From: Evernia prunastri
Lineage: Eukaryota; Ascomycota; Lecanoromycetes; Lecanorales; Parmeliaceae
Direction: 5' to 3'
Length of the DNA stretch: 64,000 nt
Assembly (NCBI GenBank): GCA_003184365.1
Contig: NKYR01000006.1
Coordinates: forward strand, 434,001 to 498,000
A program made the position numbers and the translations under genes. The notes under the pieces are model-generated. The model had not been told where the DNA came from. It saw only the letters and a program-made list of their open reading frames with translations, and ran no database searches. Below, in pieces: positions 35,748-46,060 of the stretch; position 1 is the stretch's first letter, and each line of letters starts with the position of its first letter.

Positions 35748-36613
35748 GGCGAGAGCAGGTTATGTTGGATGGGATCAGTTGGGCAGTCAGATGGGATGAA
35801 GGAGAGAAGGGGAGAGATGAGGAGAGGAGAGAAGAGAAGAAGGCAAAGAGAGGAGTGTCAGAGGATGATGGATGTTAGTGCTTCAGGCATAGTAGTCATG
35901 AGATCAGTACAGAGTATGGACAAGACATACCCCACGCGCGTACATGTCAAGTAGGTCAATGTGGGGAGATTAGCTCTCTGTCTAAGGAGATAAAGTAAGT
36001 ATGGTAGGAAGGAAGCAGGCTACTTAGATCTTTGACCGCCCACCACCAATTGTGATACAAGTTACAGTAGAGGCTCTGGAATCAGCCTTCAGCCTTTCAA
36101 TTTATCTTATTCAATCAATTTAGCCGAAGATGTTGGATGGAAGCAGCATTAATCATCCAATACATTGCAGCCTTCCCTTGATAGTTTCTTTGATGGTGTG
36201 TTGCTTCCGCAAGCAGAGATGCAGAGATGCAGAGATGCAGAGATCCAGACGGGTTGCTTTGTTGCGGTGTGTAAGTAATACACGGTGGCTGAAGGTGTCC
36301 GTTGGGAGGAATGTTCTAGACCTTTAAGAGTAAACCTAAGCTTAGACTTGGCGCATCTCGGCAGGCGCGTTTATCACATGCGAGGCACTAAATCTCTTCA
36401 CTCATGGTCCCATTGGTTGGCACAGTTTCGCTAGGATATTTTGGCGGTCTTGGCGGCCTTGGTGGCCTTGGCTGTCAGCAAGGCTATCAAGGCTATCAGT
36501 AGGCCGGAAGATTGTATAGGTAGTCCACGTGTTGGGGCCTGTCGGCCTGCTGACACTGTATCTAACATGTGTGTTGCACGCACAACATGCTGCATATCTA
36601 GACCACCCAAAGT
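35748..36613. other. Divergent intergenic region with short tandem repeats
   Basis: Lies between the start of the antiporter (minus) and a 2EXR-like gene (plus), so both promoters should be here. It is purine-rich next to the antiporter start (GGAGAGAG-type, 35800-35860), has four exact GCAGAGAT units at 36213-36244, and GGCGGTCTTGGCGG-type imperfect repeats at 36441-36475. Confidence 0.5.
36213..36244 (+). repeat. (GCAGAGAT)4 tandem repeat
   Basis: Four perfect 8-base units in tandem in the intergenic region upstream of the 2EXR-like gene. Confidence 0.9.
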
Positions 36614-37687
36614 ATGAATGCGATACAGCGCAGTAGCAATTGCATCTCGACTAGCGAGTCGGAAGACATCTCGTTGCCTCTGCCTTGCCCGTCCCCGTCA
36701 AAATCAAGATCCGAGTCTCTTCCCACCGAACTTCGACTCCATATTTACAGCCTACTCCTCAACGGAAGGCCAGAGTATTGCCATTTCGAAAAATGCGAAA
36801 TTGGCCGCAGCTACTCCATCCCCAGACTCTATCCCGCCATCCTCGCCGCCAATCGCTCCATCTCCGCCGAAGCCTATCCCATCCTCTACGGCGAGAACAC
36901 CTTCCTCTTTCTCGGCCGTACAAGGAACGCCGATGATCTAGATGTCCGTTATCAGTCCCTCAGCCTTCGTGCCGGCCTGCCCAAATTCAAGCGGCCATCT
37001 CTACTCCCCGTGCGATCACGACGGTTGATCAAACATGTCGCAGCTGCACCGTTGGAATTAGCTCGGAACGACTGGACTGCTCGACTTCTGGAAATGGCAC
37101 CCGCGATCAGAACCGTGGAGTTTGATTTTTGGGTTGGCTCCTACAGCAGGCCTGAGGTTCTGCAGTCCTTCACCAGCATCCCTACCCTCAATGCATCCAT
37201 TCCCGCAATCAAAAGCCTCATCAGTGTCGCAACACAGACTTTCTGCATTGGGACTCGAGATATCACTGCCTACCACCGCGCCGTATTTCCCTTTCCTCGC
37301 AGAAAGCGCGTCGAGCTGCCTGGCGTGCACTTAGCCGTTGTCGACCTTAAAGGCCCGGATAACGTGCAGGAGAAGAGGCGTATGGTTCACAAAGCTTTAA
37401 ACTTCATCATCGAGATTATAGGTCAACGGCCGCCGTTACCGATCGATACTGGCCCACCCGGCCAAGCCCTCGTGTCAGTGGAAAAGAAGATGCTTGTGCA
37501 CAGAGACTTTGCGGGCTTTTGGTCGACAGATGAATTCACGCCACCGGTTAAGGACCGAGGATGGATTCCAGTCGATACTAACGGCCAAAGTGTCAAAATT
37601 GGCTCAGAGTGCAAGAGCATAACATGGCGACGCTCGAGAATGGGCTTTATCGGGAACCAACCGTTATACGGTCACGGGGCTTCATGA
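36614..37687 (+). CDS. 2EXR / F-box-like fungal protein
   Basis: A single-exon 357-aa protein of the large fungal family whose N-terminal motif resembles an F-box: SLPTELRLHIYSLLL at about residues 35-49, followed by ILAANRSISAEAYPILYGENTFLF, which matches the family's conserved second block (R-x-I-x-x-E-A-x-P-I-L-Y). No leucine-rich or WD repeats follow, and the C-terminal half has no recognisable domain. Members are often uncharacterised and variable in number between strains. The ATG at 36614 gives ~35 residues of Ser/Pro-rich lead before the motif; a later start is possible but no better supported. Two related genes lie at 59288 and 60872. Confidence 0.8.
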   Translation: MNAIQRSSNCISTSESEDISLPLPCPSPSKSRSESLPTELRLHIYSLLLNGRPEYCHFEKCEIGRSYSIPRLYPAILAANRSISAEAYPILYGENTFLFLGRTRNADDLDVRYQSLSLRAGLPKFKRPSLLPVRSRRLIKHVAAAPLELARNDWTARLLEMAPAIRTVEFDFWVGSYSRPEVLQSFTSIPTLNASIPAIKSLISVATQTFCIGTRDITAYHRAVFPFPRRKRVELPGVHLAVVDLKGPDNVQEKRRMVHKALNFIIEIIGQRPPLPIDTGPPGQALVSVEKKMLVHRDFAGFWSTDEFTPPVKDRGWIPVDTNGQSVKIGSECKSITWRRSRMGFIGNQPLYGHGAS

Positions 37688-38464
37688 CTCTGTGTAGCGG
37701 ACGCTATCCGCACAAATTTTCTGCACTGCCGAATGAGAGCAAGTCCAACTAAGTCATGCAATTTCTGTCGTTCATTGTGTGATTGAGGCTCTATTGACTG
37801 CGTACATGCAGAAACAGGATCAGTTCTCTGTTGAAGAGATGCTAATTACATATAATCAAAGCAAAAAAGTAATCCCCTGTTGAAGAGGCGATCGCAGCAA
37901 TCAAGAACTTGTTTGGTAAAGACTGTGTCTGCAAAGCCGAGAAGCCAAAGGCTCTAGCCAGCAAGAAATGACAAAACAAGCGCTAATAATCCGGGATACC
38001 AGGCACAGAGTATTATTAGCGGAACGACAACTGCATCAAAATGTCAGAAGCCGTCGCGCAAAGTATACTCTTCGTCGATCCCCATTCGCCGTGGCATGGC
38101 AATACTTTCCGCGGCCAGGACTACCCGGAGAGCCACCCCAAGGCCGTCCTGCCTGATCACCAGAGTAGCCTTAACAGCGCGGTCTTTGCGTGGCTCCCCA
38201 ATGGAAATTTCCGCTATGGTTCAGAGCCTTTTTTTCTTTTCAAGACAAAGCCCATAGGGGAGTTTCTATTAAGGGAGAGCCAAGGCTAAGCCTCGATCGT
38301 TAAGGCCGTTCTGGAGCCAAAGCAGGACGGCCTTGCGGGAGCACTCTGGGTGCCCCTGGTAGAGGCTAGAGATTGGGAGTCACGTCAATTGGTATATCGT
38401 CTGTCAAAAGGGGGAATGGGGGACTGGGGACACGTTACGATTTCTGGCAGATTTGCCCTCCGGC
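37688..38464. other. Intergenic; one short open frame of uncertain status
   Basis: Contains an 82-codon open frame at 38041-38289 (plus) starting in an A-rich context (AAAATGTCAG). It encodes no recognisable motif and overlaps nothing else. It could be a small gene or chance. The rest shows no features. Confidence 0.35.
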
Positions 38465-38976
38465 TCAGGTAGAGACCAATCTCAAGGTCTGCATCACCTG
38501 GCTCACGTGATTGATGCCACCATCGAGGTACACCCCGCCAAGAATGGCTTCCATGGTCGCCGTCATGGTAACTTGCGATATTTGGCCACCCTGCGCTGGG
38601 TTTCTGCAAATCAACCCGTCGAGGCCGTGAGCCCGACCGACTCGGTCGAGGTTGGCATTCGAGCCGACCTGTTGGACGATGTCGCTAGCTCGTCCTAGCC
38701 CACTGTCAGAGACTAGGCGCCACTACTCCACTGAAGGACCAACATACCCCTAGCGTCCCCGCTGTCGTACCACTCCCCCACCAGGACGAGCTTGAGGACC
38801 GTGTCCCCCAGCACCGCCAGGCGCTTGTTTCCGTCCGGGAAGCGACGGGTTCCCGCCGAGCGGTTGGGAGACCCGGCGGCTTGAAGCGCCTCCCAGAGGA
38901 TCAAGGGGTCGCTGAAGGTGTAGCCGATTATTGCTTCGACTTGAAGGGTCGTGGCGGCTACGGGTTGTGTAGCCAT
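38465..38976 (-). CDS. Small RNase III-fold protein, catalytic residues degenerate (copy B)
   Basis: A two-exon gene on the minus strand, 38976-38748 and 38694-38465, encoding 152 aa. The 53-nt intron starts GTATGT, has a branch-like CTGAC and ends GGCTAG; splicing gives GDARG-RASDIVQQVGSNANLDRVG. An unspliced reading ends early, which is why the second exon is easily missed. The fold's hallmarks are present: YTFSDPLILWEALQAAGSP, motif 1 as KRLAVLGDTVLKL (Asp kept, first Glu is Lys, second is Ala) and motif 2 as MTATMEAILGGVYLDGG (Glu kept, Asp replaced by Thr). There is no double-stranded RNA-binding domain. It aligns along its whole length with copy A at 24870, whose motif 2 shows the opposite loss. 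It is probably inactive as a nuclease on its own; its role is unknown. Confidence 0.82.
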
Positions 38977-40444
38977 CGTAGCTGAGGCGCGGGGTAGTCT
39001 CTGGGGAGGATTTCTTTGTTGGTGTTGGGCTGTTGAATGGTTTGGTTCTGAGTGGTGGAAGAAGAGGAAGAAGGAGAAGAAGGTGAAGATGAAGAGAAAA
39101 AGGAAGGAGAGAGAGAGTAGAAGTCAAAGAGGTCAGTTATAGTCCTGGAAAGAAGAGAAAGGGGGCTTGTCATGTATGTGGATGTGGCTGGCTGGAACGG
39201 TGGCTGGAAAAAGGAGGGGTCCAGCTCCCAGGCTCCCAGGGTCCACAAGGTCGTCTTGGCGACCGTAGCAGCACTGCGCTCCTCCGGTCACCTACGAGTA
39301 CCTACGTGCGATTCCGAAGCGGATTCTTAAGTGCATCAATTTGCACAACGTGACGTCCAGCTCCAGACGGGGACGTCAGGCAAAATGCTGTTGACGTTCT
39401 CGATTTTTGGCGCAGGCTGGCGTGAGCCTAGCTAGCAGCCTACAGGGTGCTTTGTGAGCTGAGCTCGGACCCCTAGAGTAGGGGGAGCCGGTGCCAAAGC
39501 GAGGGAGTTGCAGCGGCCCGCTCCCAGGCGATTTCGGAATTTCGGATAAATAAGGTGGGATGCTTCCTACCTTACCTGCCCAGTCGTAAAAATTGAAAAT
39601 TGAATCATCGTCCCATCTTCCCAGCGTTGAATCCCGTTGGATCGATCAATCATCATCCATACAGATGTCGTGATTCGATCCCGTGCATGTATCCATGTCA
39701 CAATTGTCATCTCTCTTTACAATTTACAACAAATCGGCTGATTATTATTCTAGACAGGCGGACGGGTTATGCGTTCTACGTTGCATATAAAAGTAGGGGT
39801 GGTGGTGTTGCGGGATTTTTTGTTATTCTTTTATTTTGATTTTGGTGCAATCGGAATGCGGGATTTCTTGGTGTTGTGGGCTCACCCCCACTTTTCACCA
39901 CTTCGCTTTCTCTTCGACAACGTTACTTTTCCGTCTCCAATCTGCAACGGCTGGCTGATGATGCCTCATGTAATCATATGCAGTATGCGGTATTATGCAG
40001 TCAGACACGAAGCCTTTTGATAACAATATCTTGATAGAGTAAGGTAGTCATAGATAGGTCGTGCAGGGGGCGCAGTCATCCTGGGCGTTTTTTTTTCCGC
40101 TTCCCTTCTTCTTCTTTTCCCTTTCCTTCTTGCCTTTTCATGGATAACCGGTTGCTGGATTAGGTGTTGAAGTGGGTTTCTGATAGGCGGAGGAGGGGCA
40201 ACTCGGTGGAGCCGGACCCAAGGTGTGTTGCGTTGCTTATCCTTTGTCTCTGGCCTAGCTTAAGATCTGGATCTCCTCCTACTTTCTCTCTCTCTCTCTC
40301 TCTTTCTCACTCGCTTTTCTTCTTTCTTGGGCGGTACATTCCTGACGTTGAATCCCCACACCTCAGCAACCCCGCTATTCCTCTTCTCGCTTATTTGCTT
40401 AATTATTTGTTTATCTATTCATTTGTTTACTCATCGACTCCGGC
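38977..40444. other. Divergent intergenic region upstream of the HAK gene
   Basis: About 1.5 kb between the minus-strand RNase III-fold gene and the plus-strand K+ transporter. It has a purine-rich tract at 39058-39115, AT-rich sequence around 39590-39850 and a CT tract at 40284-40309. The long leader could contain an upstream intron or upstream ORFs, but none is well supported. Confidence 0.5.
40284..40309 (+). promoter_or_regulatory. CT-rich tract upstream of the HAK start
   Basis: A (CT)n-type pyrimidine run about 135-160 bases before the start codon. Such tracts are frequent near fungal transcription start sites. No TATA box is evident, and assignment to the core promoter is inference. 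Confidence 0.4.
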
Positions 40445-43400
40445 ATGCAGACACTCCCTCCCCTATCTGCTACCCGCGTTCAAATCGCAGACGATGCGGT
40501 CAATCGCATCCCTTCCATCGGCGCCGGTGCCTATAGCCAGCAGCCGCGATTGGAGAAACCGGCCTTGAGGAGGTATAGTACGGAGGAGAAGGAAATCGAA
40601 GAAGAGGAGGATGAGAGGGACGTGAGGAAGAAGCAGGTACAGTCCCATTCTTTTTCATCACATAGCTGTCGCTGATGGGAAACCCAGACTTTCAGCGGCA
40701 TATACCTCTTCTGGTGCGCCAGTAACCCTTCTCTCTGAAGTTTCTCCTTTTACAGATAGCGCTCGCTCCTACACAACTGATCTTTCCTCGAACCGAACTG
40801 ACATCTCTTCCCTTCCCTCTAGGCTCGCTTATCAATCCATTGGCGTCATCTACGGTGATATTGGCACCTCCCCTCTTTACGTCTATTTCTCAACCTTCAG
40901 CTCTGAACCAAGCTACGATGATCTTCTCGGCGCTCTCTCCTTGATCATTTGGACCTTGACGTTGATGGTCAGTGTCAAGTATATTGCCATTGTGCTTAGG
41001 GCCGATGATGAGGGCGAAGGGGGGACGTTTGCGGTTTACAGTTTGTTGTCCAGATATGTACGTCTTCCAATTACGTGCTTGATGGGTGCAAGAACACGCG
41101 AAGTGTGAAGGGGAATGCTAACGGGGTGGTGCTGAGGTAGGCAAATATCGTGAGACGAGATCCGAGAGAAGAGAGGACTATCAAGATGGAGAGGGTCATG
41201 ACCAATGAATTGAGCTCTGGCAGCAAGTCTGCGAGAAATTTCCTGGAAAGAAGCGCTTTCATGAAGGCGTTGTTGAAGGTTGTTGGTGTATTGGGCGTGT
41301 CGCTGGTTATGTCCGGTATGTTGGAAAAACATACATTGGTCAGGCGGGACTGATAGTATCCTAGATGGCGTCCTCACGCCAGCTCAATCCGTTCTGGGTG
41401 CCATTCAGGGGTGAGTAGTTCCTCTACTCCCCCGTTTGGCTCGCTAAGCTCGGGTAACTAAACAAGCTCGCAGTTTGGAAATCGTCAAATCCGATATCAC
41501 CTCGTCTACCATCGTCGGTACGACTTGCGCCATCTTGATCTGCCTTTTCTTGATCCAACCCTTGGGCACATCCAAGATCGGAAGCGCCTTTGCACCAATT
41601 GTCATCATCTGGATGGTGTTCAACCTCTCTTTTGGCATCTACGTAAGCCCTTTTTAATCCAACACAGGGTTTACCAGTGGACTAACAACAAGGTCCATCC
41701 AGAATCTCGTCCATTTTGACTACACGGTCCTTAAAGCGTTCTCACCCTACTTTGCTGGGGCGTACTTTGTACGGAACAAAACCAACGGATGGAGATCTCT
41801 TGGAGGCATCCTGCTCGCTTTCACAGGCGTTGAAGCATTATTCGCCGACCTCGGTGCTTTTACAAGAAGGTAAGGATTGCTATCCATCCTGGCTCTCCAA
41901 TTGCAGGTTGATTATTGTCTAGGGCAATTCAGCTTTCGTGGTTGTGCTTTGCATTCCCGTGTCTTTTAGTGGCGGTAAGTTATCCCCTGCCTGAAGGACT
42001 TTTCCGATCTCTAAGTTGTATGTAGTACATCGGTCAAGCTGCATACATCAGCCAGAATAAGGGTGCCTACTCCAACCCTTTTTTCAATTCTGTGCCACCG
42101 GGCATGTTCTATCCCAGTTTGGTCATTGCCATTCTTGCGGCTATTGTAGCAAGTCAGACCATGATCACCGCGACATTCCAAGTAAGAGAAGGGCCCGCAG
42201 TACTCTCGCTTCCATCGTTAGAATACTGACTCTTGTGTAGCTGTTGTCCCAAATAATCAAGCTATCGTACTTTCCACAAATCAAAGTAAAACACACATCG
42301 AAGATCTTCCATGGTCAGATCTATATCCCGTGGGTCAATTGGCTCCTCATGGTCGGCACGATTTGCGTCACGGCGGCGTATAGCAATGTATGTACCTAGT
42401 CATTTCCTTCCACACCCCATTAATTTCATTTTGTAACGAGGCTGACACGGCCCCTATATAGACAACGAAGCTTGGAGAAGCCTACGGCGTCTGCGTCATC
42501 CTTGTGACATTCATCACCACCTCCATGGTGTCTCTCGTAGCCTTGGTCATCTGGCGCCTGCACTTCCTGATCGTCATCGCCGGCTTCCTAGTTTTCGGCA
42601 CCCTCGACTGTCTCTATCTCTCGTCTGCTCTCACAAAGGTCCCGAACGGCGCTTGGTTCACGCTCTGCCTCGCCGTCCTCTTGTCCAGTATCTTCGTCCT
42701 CTGGCGCTACGGGAAAGAGAACCAATGGCACGCCGAAAGCGAAGACCGAGTGCCCCCCAGCCAACTCCTGACCGAGTGGCCCGAGAACGCGGAAAAGGAC
42801 GCCGACGGCCCCGTCCTCCGCCTCTCCGCCAGCATGGGCGGCGCGCCCGTCAGCCGGCTCCGCGGCGTCGGCATCTTCTTCGACAAGACGGGCAGCCCGA
42901 ACGGCACCCCGTCCGTCTTCATCCACTTCCTGCAGAAGTTCCAGGCCGCCCCGGCCGTCGTCGTCTTCTACCACATCCACCCGCTCTCCACCCCGTCCGT
43001 CGCGCCCGAGGATCGCTTCAGCATCTCGAGGTGCTTCGCCCGCGCCGGGCCCGCGAGCCCCCTGCAAGACTTCTACCGCGTCGCCATCCGCCACGGCTAC
43101 GCGGACCAGGTCATCACCAGCGACCTCGGGCCCCTCATCTACGACCACATCCGCGACTTCATCATCCACGAACGGGGCACCGCCCCGGCGCCGCTACCCG
43201 AATCCAACTCCACATCCACCCCGGAAGAATCAACATCCTCCTCCTCTTCCGACCACCCCGCCCTCCTCAACATCTCCTCCGAATTCGCACCACCGAGCAG
43301 CGAACAGCAGCAACACGTCCGCCGCGCCCGCCTCGCCTCCCTGCAGGCCGCCTACCAGGACCAAGTCGTGCACATCGTCGGCAAGGAGCAGATGCGCATC

Positions 43401-43556
43401 CGCGAGGCGCGCGGCTGGGGCGACGTCCGCGGCGGGGGCCGCAAGGTCGCCCTCGCGGCGTTCCTCTGGCTCAGGAGCAACACGGGGAGTAAAGTGGCGA
43501 ATATGGACCTCGATGTGGAGAAGTTGGTCGAGGTGGGGTTCGTGAAGGTTATTTGA
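40445..43556 (+). CDS. HAK1: High-affinity potassium transporter, HAK/KUP family
   Basis: A plasma-membrane K+ uptake protein of the HAK/KUP/KT family. I join eleven exons: 40445-40636, 40688-40713, 40823-41057, 41141-41315, 41365-41410, 41474-41642, 41703-41869, 41923-41974, 42026-42181, 42241-42387 and 42462-43556. All introns are GT-AG and all phases fit, giving 819 aa. Exon 2 is only 26 nt (TFSGIYLF). Family motifs in order: LAYQSIGVIYGDIGTSPLYVY, GGTFAVYSLLSRYANI, MSDGVLTPAQSVLGAIQGLEI, LLAFTGVEALFADLGAFT, YIGQAAYIS and ATFQLLSQIIKLSYFPQIKV. About 12 helices are expected before the cytosolic C-terminus from about residue 570. The last exon becomes strikingly GC-rich and has an insertion of Ser/Pro/Glu after HERGTAPAP. 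Expression under K+ starvation is usual for the family; nothing here tests that. Confidence 0.95.
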
Positions 43557-43998
43557 TGGGGGGAGAGGGGGAGATGCGGGAGGGAGGAGGAGGAGGAGGG
43601 TGAGGGGGAAAGGGAGGTATATAGACTGGACAGAGTTGTTGGTTATGGGCGGGTGGACGGTCTGTTATGAAACGATCCCGGTTGATTGATTGATCAATTG
43701 ATTGTAGACATGAGGTTCAAATTTAGACCGCATCTTACATATATAAGGATTTTTCGCTTTCGCTTCCGCCAGTCTATAATCCAATCCGATCCGATCCGAT
43801 CGCATAAGGCTTTCGTTTCCCGCACTTCGCCAGCCCGTGGTTGTTTTTCCTGTCATATTTAGAGTACATGGAGAGGAAGTAGTGTATCGCTCGAGCTGAA
43901 ACGGTCGTTTGGTTTCACCCTGATGATGTCTATGTTTGTGAAGACTCTTTTGCGCTGATGTCTTATCTCTTGCGATGGTGTGGTGTGGTGAGGTGTGC

Positions 43999-44106
43999 TA
44001 TGCTCTATCTCGTTTCATTTCATTTCATTTCATTTCATTTCATTTCATTTCATTTCATTTCATTTCATTTCATTTCATTTCATTTCATTTCATTTCTACT
44101 CATTTC
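43999..44106 (+). repeat. (ATTTC)n pentanucleotide repeat, left of gap
   Basis: Begins TATGCTCTATCTCG, continues as about 16 ATTTC pentamers and ends CTACTCATTTC against the N gap at 44107-44115. The same unit, including its unique ends, recurs right of the gap. Confidence 0.95.
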
Positions 44107-44115
44107 NNNNNNNNN
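44107..44115. other. Assembly gap (9 N)
   Basis: A run of nine undetermined bases between two near-identical copies of the pentamer block. The true sequence and copy number are unknown. Confidence 0.99.
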
Positions 44116-44228
44116 TATGCTCTATCTCGTTTCATTTCATTTCATTTCATTTCATTTCATTTCATTTCATTTCATTTCATTTCATTTCATTTCATTTCAT
44201 TTCATTTCATTTCATTTCTACTCATTTC
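44116..44228 (+). repeat. (ATTTC)n pentanucleotide repeat, right of gap
   Basis: Repeats the left block from TATGCTCTATCTCG to CTACTCATTTC with one more pentamer (113 against 108 bases). A CTACT repeat follows to about 44260. The duplicated unique ends suggest the two sides are one locus. Confidence 0.95.
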
Positions 44229-45752
44229 TACTCTACTCTACTCTACTCTACTCTACTCTGCTTATTTTATTCTTCACTTTATTCCGCTTGATTTCCTTTT
44301 ACTCTTTTCTCCTCTCCTAGTTTCCATTCTTTCCTCTTCCTCTCTCCTCTCCTCTCAAATGGCCTGTACTTCTGCCGCGTAGATCTGGTGCGGTGATGCG
44401 GCGATACAGGCGTGGGAAGACGGCACAATCATGTACTGTGGCTCTGGGAGAGACGAGTTCGGAGGGGCGGCCGCGGGGTGGTGCGGGACTCGTCTAGCGC
44501 CTACGTGTATGCCTAGGCAGATCAAACGCCCCCTTCTCGGTTATGATTTAGGTAATCTAATAGGAAAGTTGTAAATCGTCTTTGGCACAGTATAGATCGG
44601 ACTTACCTTGTTCGTCTTGCTTAAAGTAGCTGGTGCTTAAGCATTGGACTCTCTTGCATAGCCCCTGGTGTGACGGTCGCACTTCTTGCTAGAAGTTGGG
44701 CACCAAGAACGGATCTTCTGCGAGGAGGTCGCAATGCGATGTGTTATTCTGCTTTCTTGTTTTCCGGTCAAACAGGTTCAGGTTCCTTGGCTCTGCCCTT
44801 GTCATCGTCGGTCTGCATGGTTAGTCGTCTTCCGGTCTTTCTACTTCGTGACTTCCTATTGTAGAACATCCATGTCCTCGACGGCGGCAGCAGCTCTGCT
44901 CGACATCGCATCTTCACCTTCTGACACACCCCGATCCTGATCCTCCATCTATTGTTCACCCCACCCAGTCTCAGCTTTTCTCGAACTACTTCGTCTAATC
45001 CCATTGTTTCACTTACACGTAGGGAAATCATCCTTGGACCTTACACACAAAAGCATACAATGCTGCATCTCTCCCCTCAAGCTCTTTCAACCCCTCGTCT
45101 CTTCGTCACCGCTATCCCCACGTCCTTGGTCTAATCAGGAATCGTCAAAGCCACTCGTCTGCAAGATCTCGATACGCTCCTTGCAGCTCCGGAACGAGAT
45201 AGCACTTCCCCATCTGACAGTCGTGGCGACCAGTCCAGCTTCTCCTCTCCTCCTTTCTTCGTTCGGAGACTTGGGATCCGTGTAGCAGAGCAAAAACAGC
45301 AACATCCTGCCATTTGCCCAGAGAATGATGCAAGATCAGTGCACGCCGTTTTTTTTTTTTTTTTTGAGAGCTCCGAGTTGAGATCATCATAAGTCTATCA
45401 TCCACTGACGACGATATCCCTCTGACAGGACTTGCGTTTATCTTGTGAATGAAAACCAGCGAGACCGTGTTCGTCAGGTAGGAACCTCTGTCCGCCGGTG
45501 GTTACGGTGACTGGCAATTAAGAATTGATCTCTATGGCAACATGTGGAGGTGATGTGAAATACTACAGAGGAAGGGAATCCTGGGGACGGGGTCGGGCTT
45601 CTTTTTTAATTCCTCCGGAGGTGTTTTTTGGCGCCGCATCCTACATTACTCAGCTTCTGTTGACAACCAAAAAATTTCAATTGGTTTAGTTCATCGGCTC
45701 CACTTCCACCTTTTTTTCTCTCTCTTCGACCACCCTACTCAATCCCACGCAA

Positions 45753-46060
45753 ATGAGGCCGTAAGTTGTCTTTCCATTGACACTTCAAAGATCATCCTGA
45801 CACTCTCCAGCAGTCTTCACCAAGGAAGCGATCCAGGATCCTCCGAGCCCACGAAAGCAGCCAAGTCCATCCATCCAGCAGCACGTCCGGCCTGGAGCAA
45901 ACAGTCACTGCCTGCAGTCCACGCGCAGTCACAAAAACAGCACTCGGTTCAACCTCCGCAAATAGCCAATTCGCCCCTATTCATCTACCACAGCACCACC
46001 TCGCTCGGCATGAGCTTCTACGACGGGGCATACGACGCTTCGTGGCTTCAAGTGTGCTGA
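45753..46060 (+). CDS. Possible small two-exon gene, 85 aa, unrecognised
   Basis: I do not recognise this protein. An 8-nt first exon, ATGAGGCC (45753-45760), is followed by a 50-nt intron with a consensus GTAAGT donor and CTCCAG acceptor (45761-45810). The second exon (45811-46060) continues in frame to TGA for a total of 85 aa. The product begins MRPSLHQGSDPGSSEPTKAA, is rich in Ser, Gln, Pro and Lys at first, and ends with aromatic residues (SPLFIYHSTTSLGMSFYDG and then WLQVC). There is no signal peptide or membrane helix. A pyrimidine-rich leader (TTTTTTTCTCTCTCTTCG) lies directly upstream, as expected for a fungal promoter or leader. Plausible but unproven; chance cannot be excluded at this length. 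Confidence 0.5.

Larger units (their letters stand above)
43557..45752. other. Repeat-rich intergenic region
   Basis: Contains GATT repeats near 43680-43705, ATCCGATCCGATCCGATC near 43784, the (ATTTC)n block with N gap at 43999-44228, a following CTCTA repeat to about 44260, and a T17 run at 45349-45365. Long open frames over 43958-44382 are made of the pentamer repeat and are not genes. Confidence 0.6.

Noticed and set aside
36213..36244. Short tandem repeats as a CRISPR array
   Set aside because: Units are 8 bases with no spacers, and the genome is eukaryotic.
42588..43169. Minus-strand 193-codon and plus-strand 279-codon frames in the HAK last exon
   Set aside because: Shadows caused by extreme third-position GC; their composition (Gly/Asp/Val- or Arg/Pro-rich) is artefactual.
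43958..44382. Long open frames in three phases
   Set aside because: They consist of translated ATTTC pentamers and run through the N gap; a five-base repeat is open in several frames without coding.
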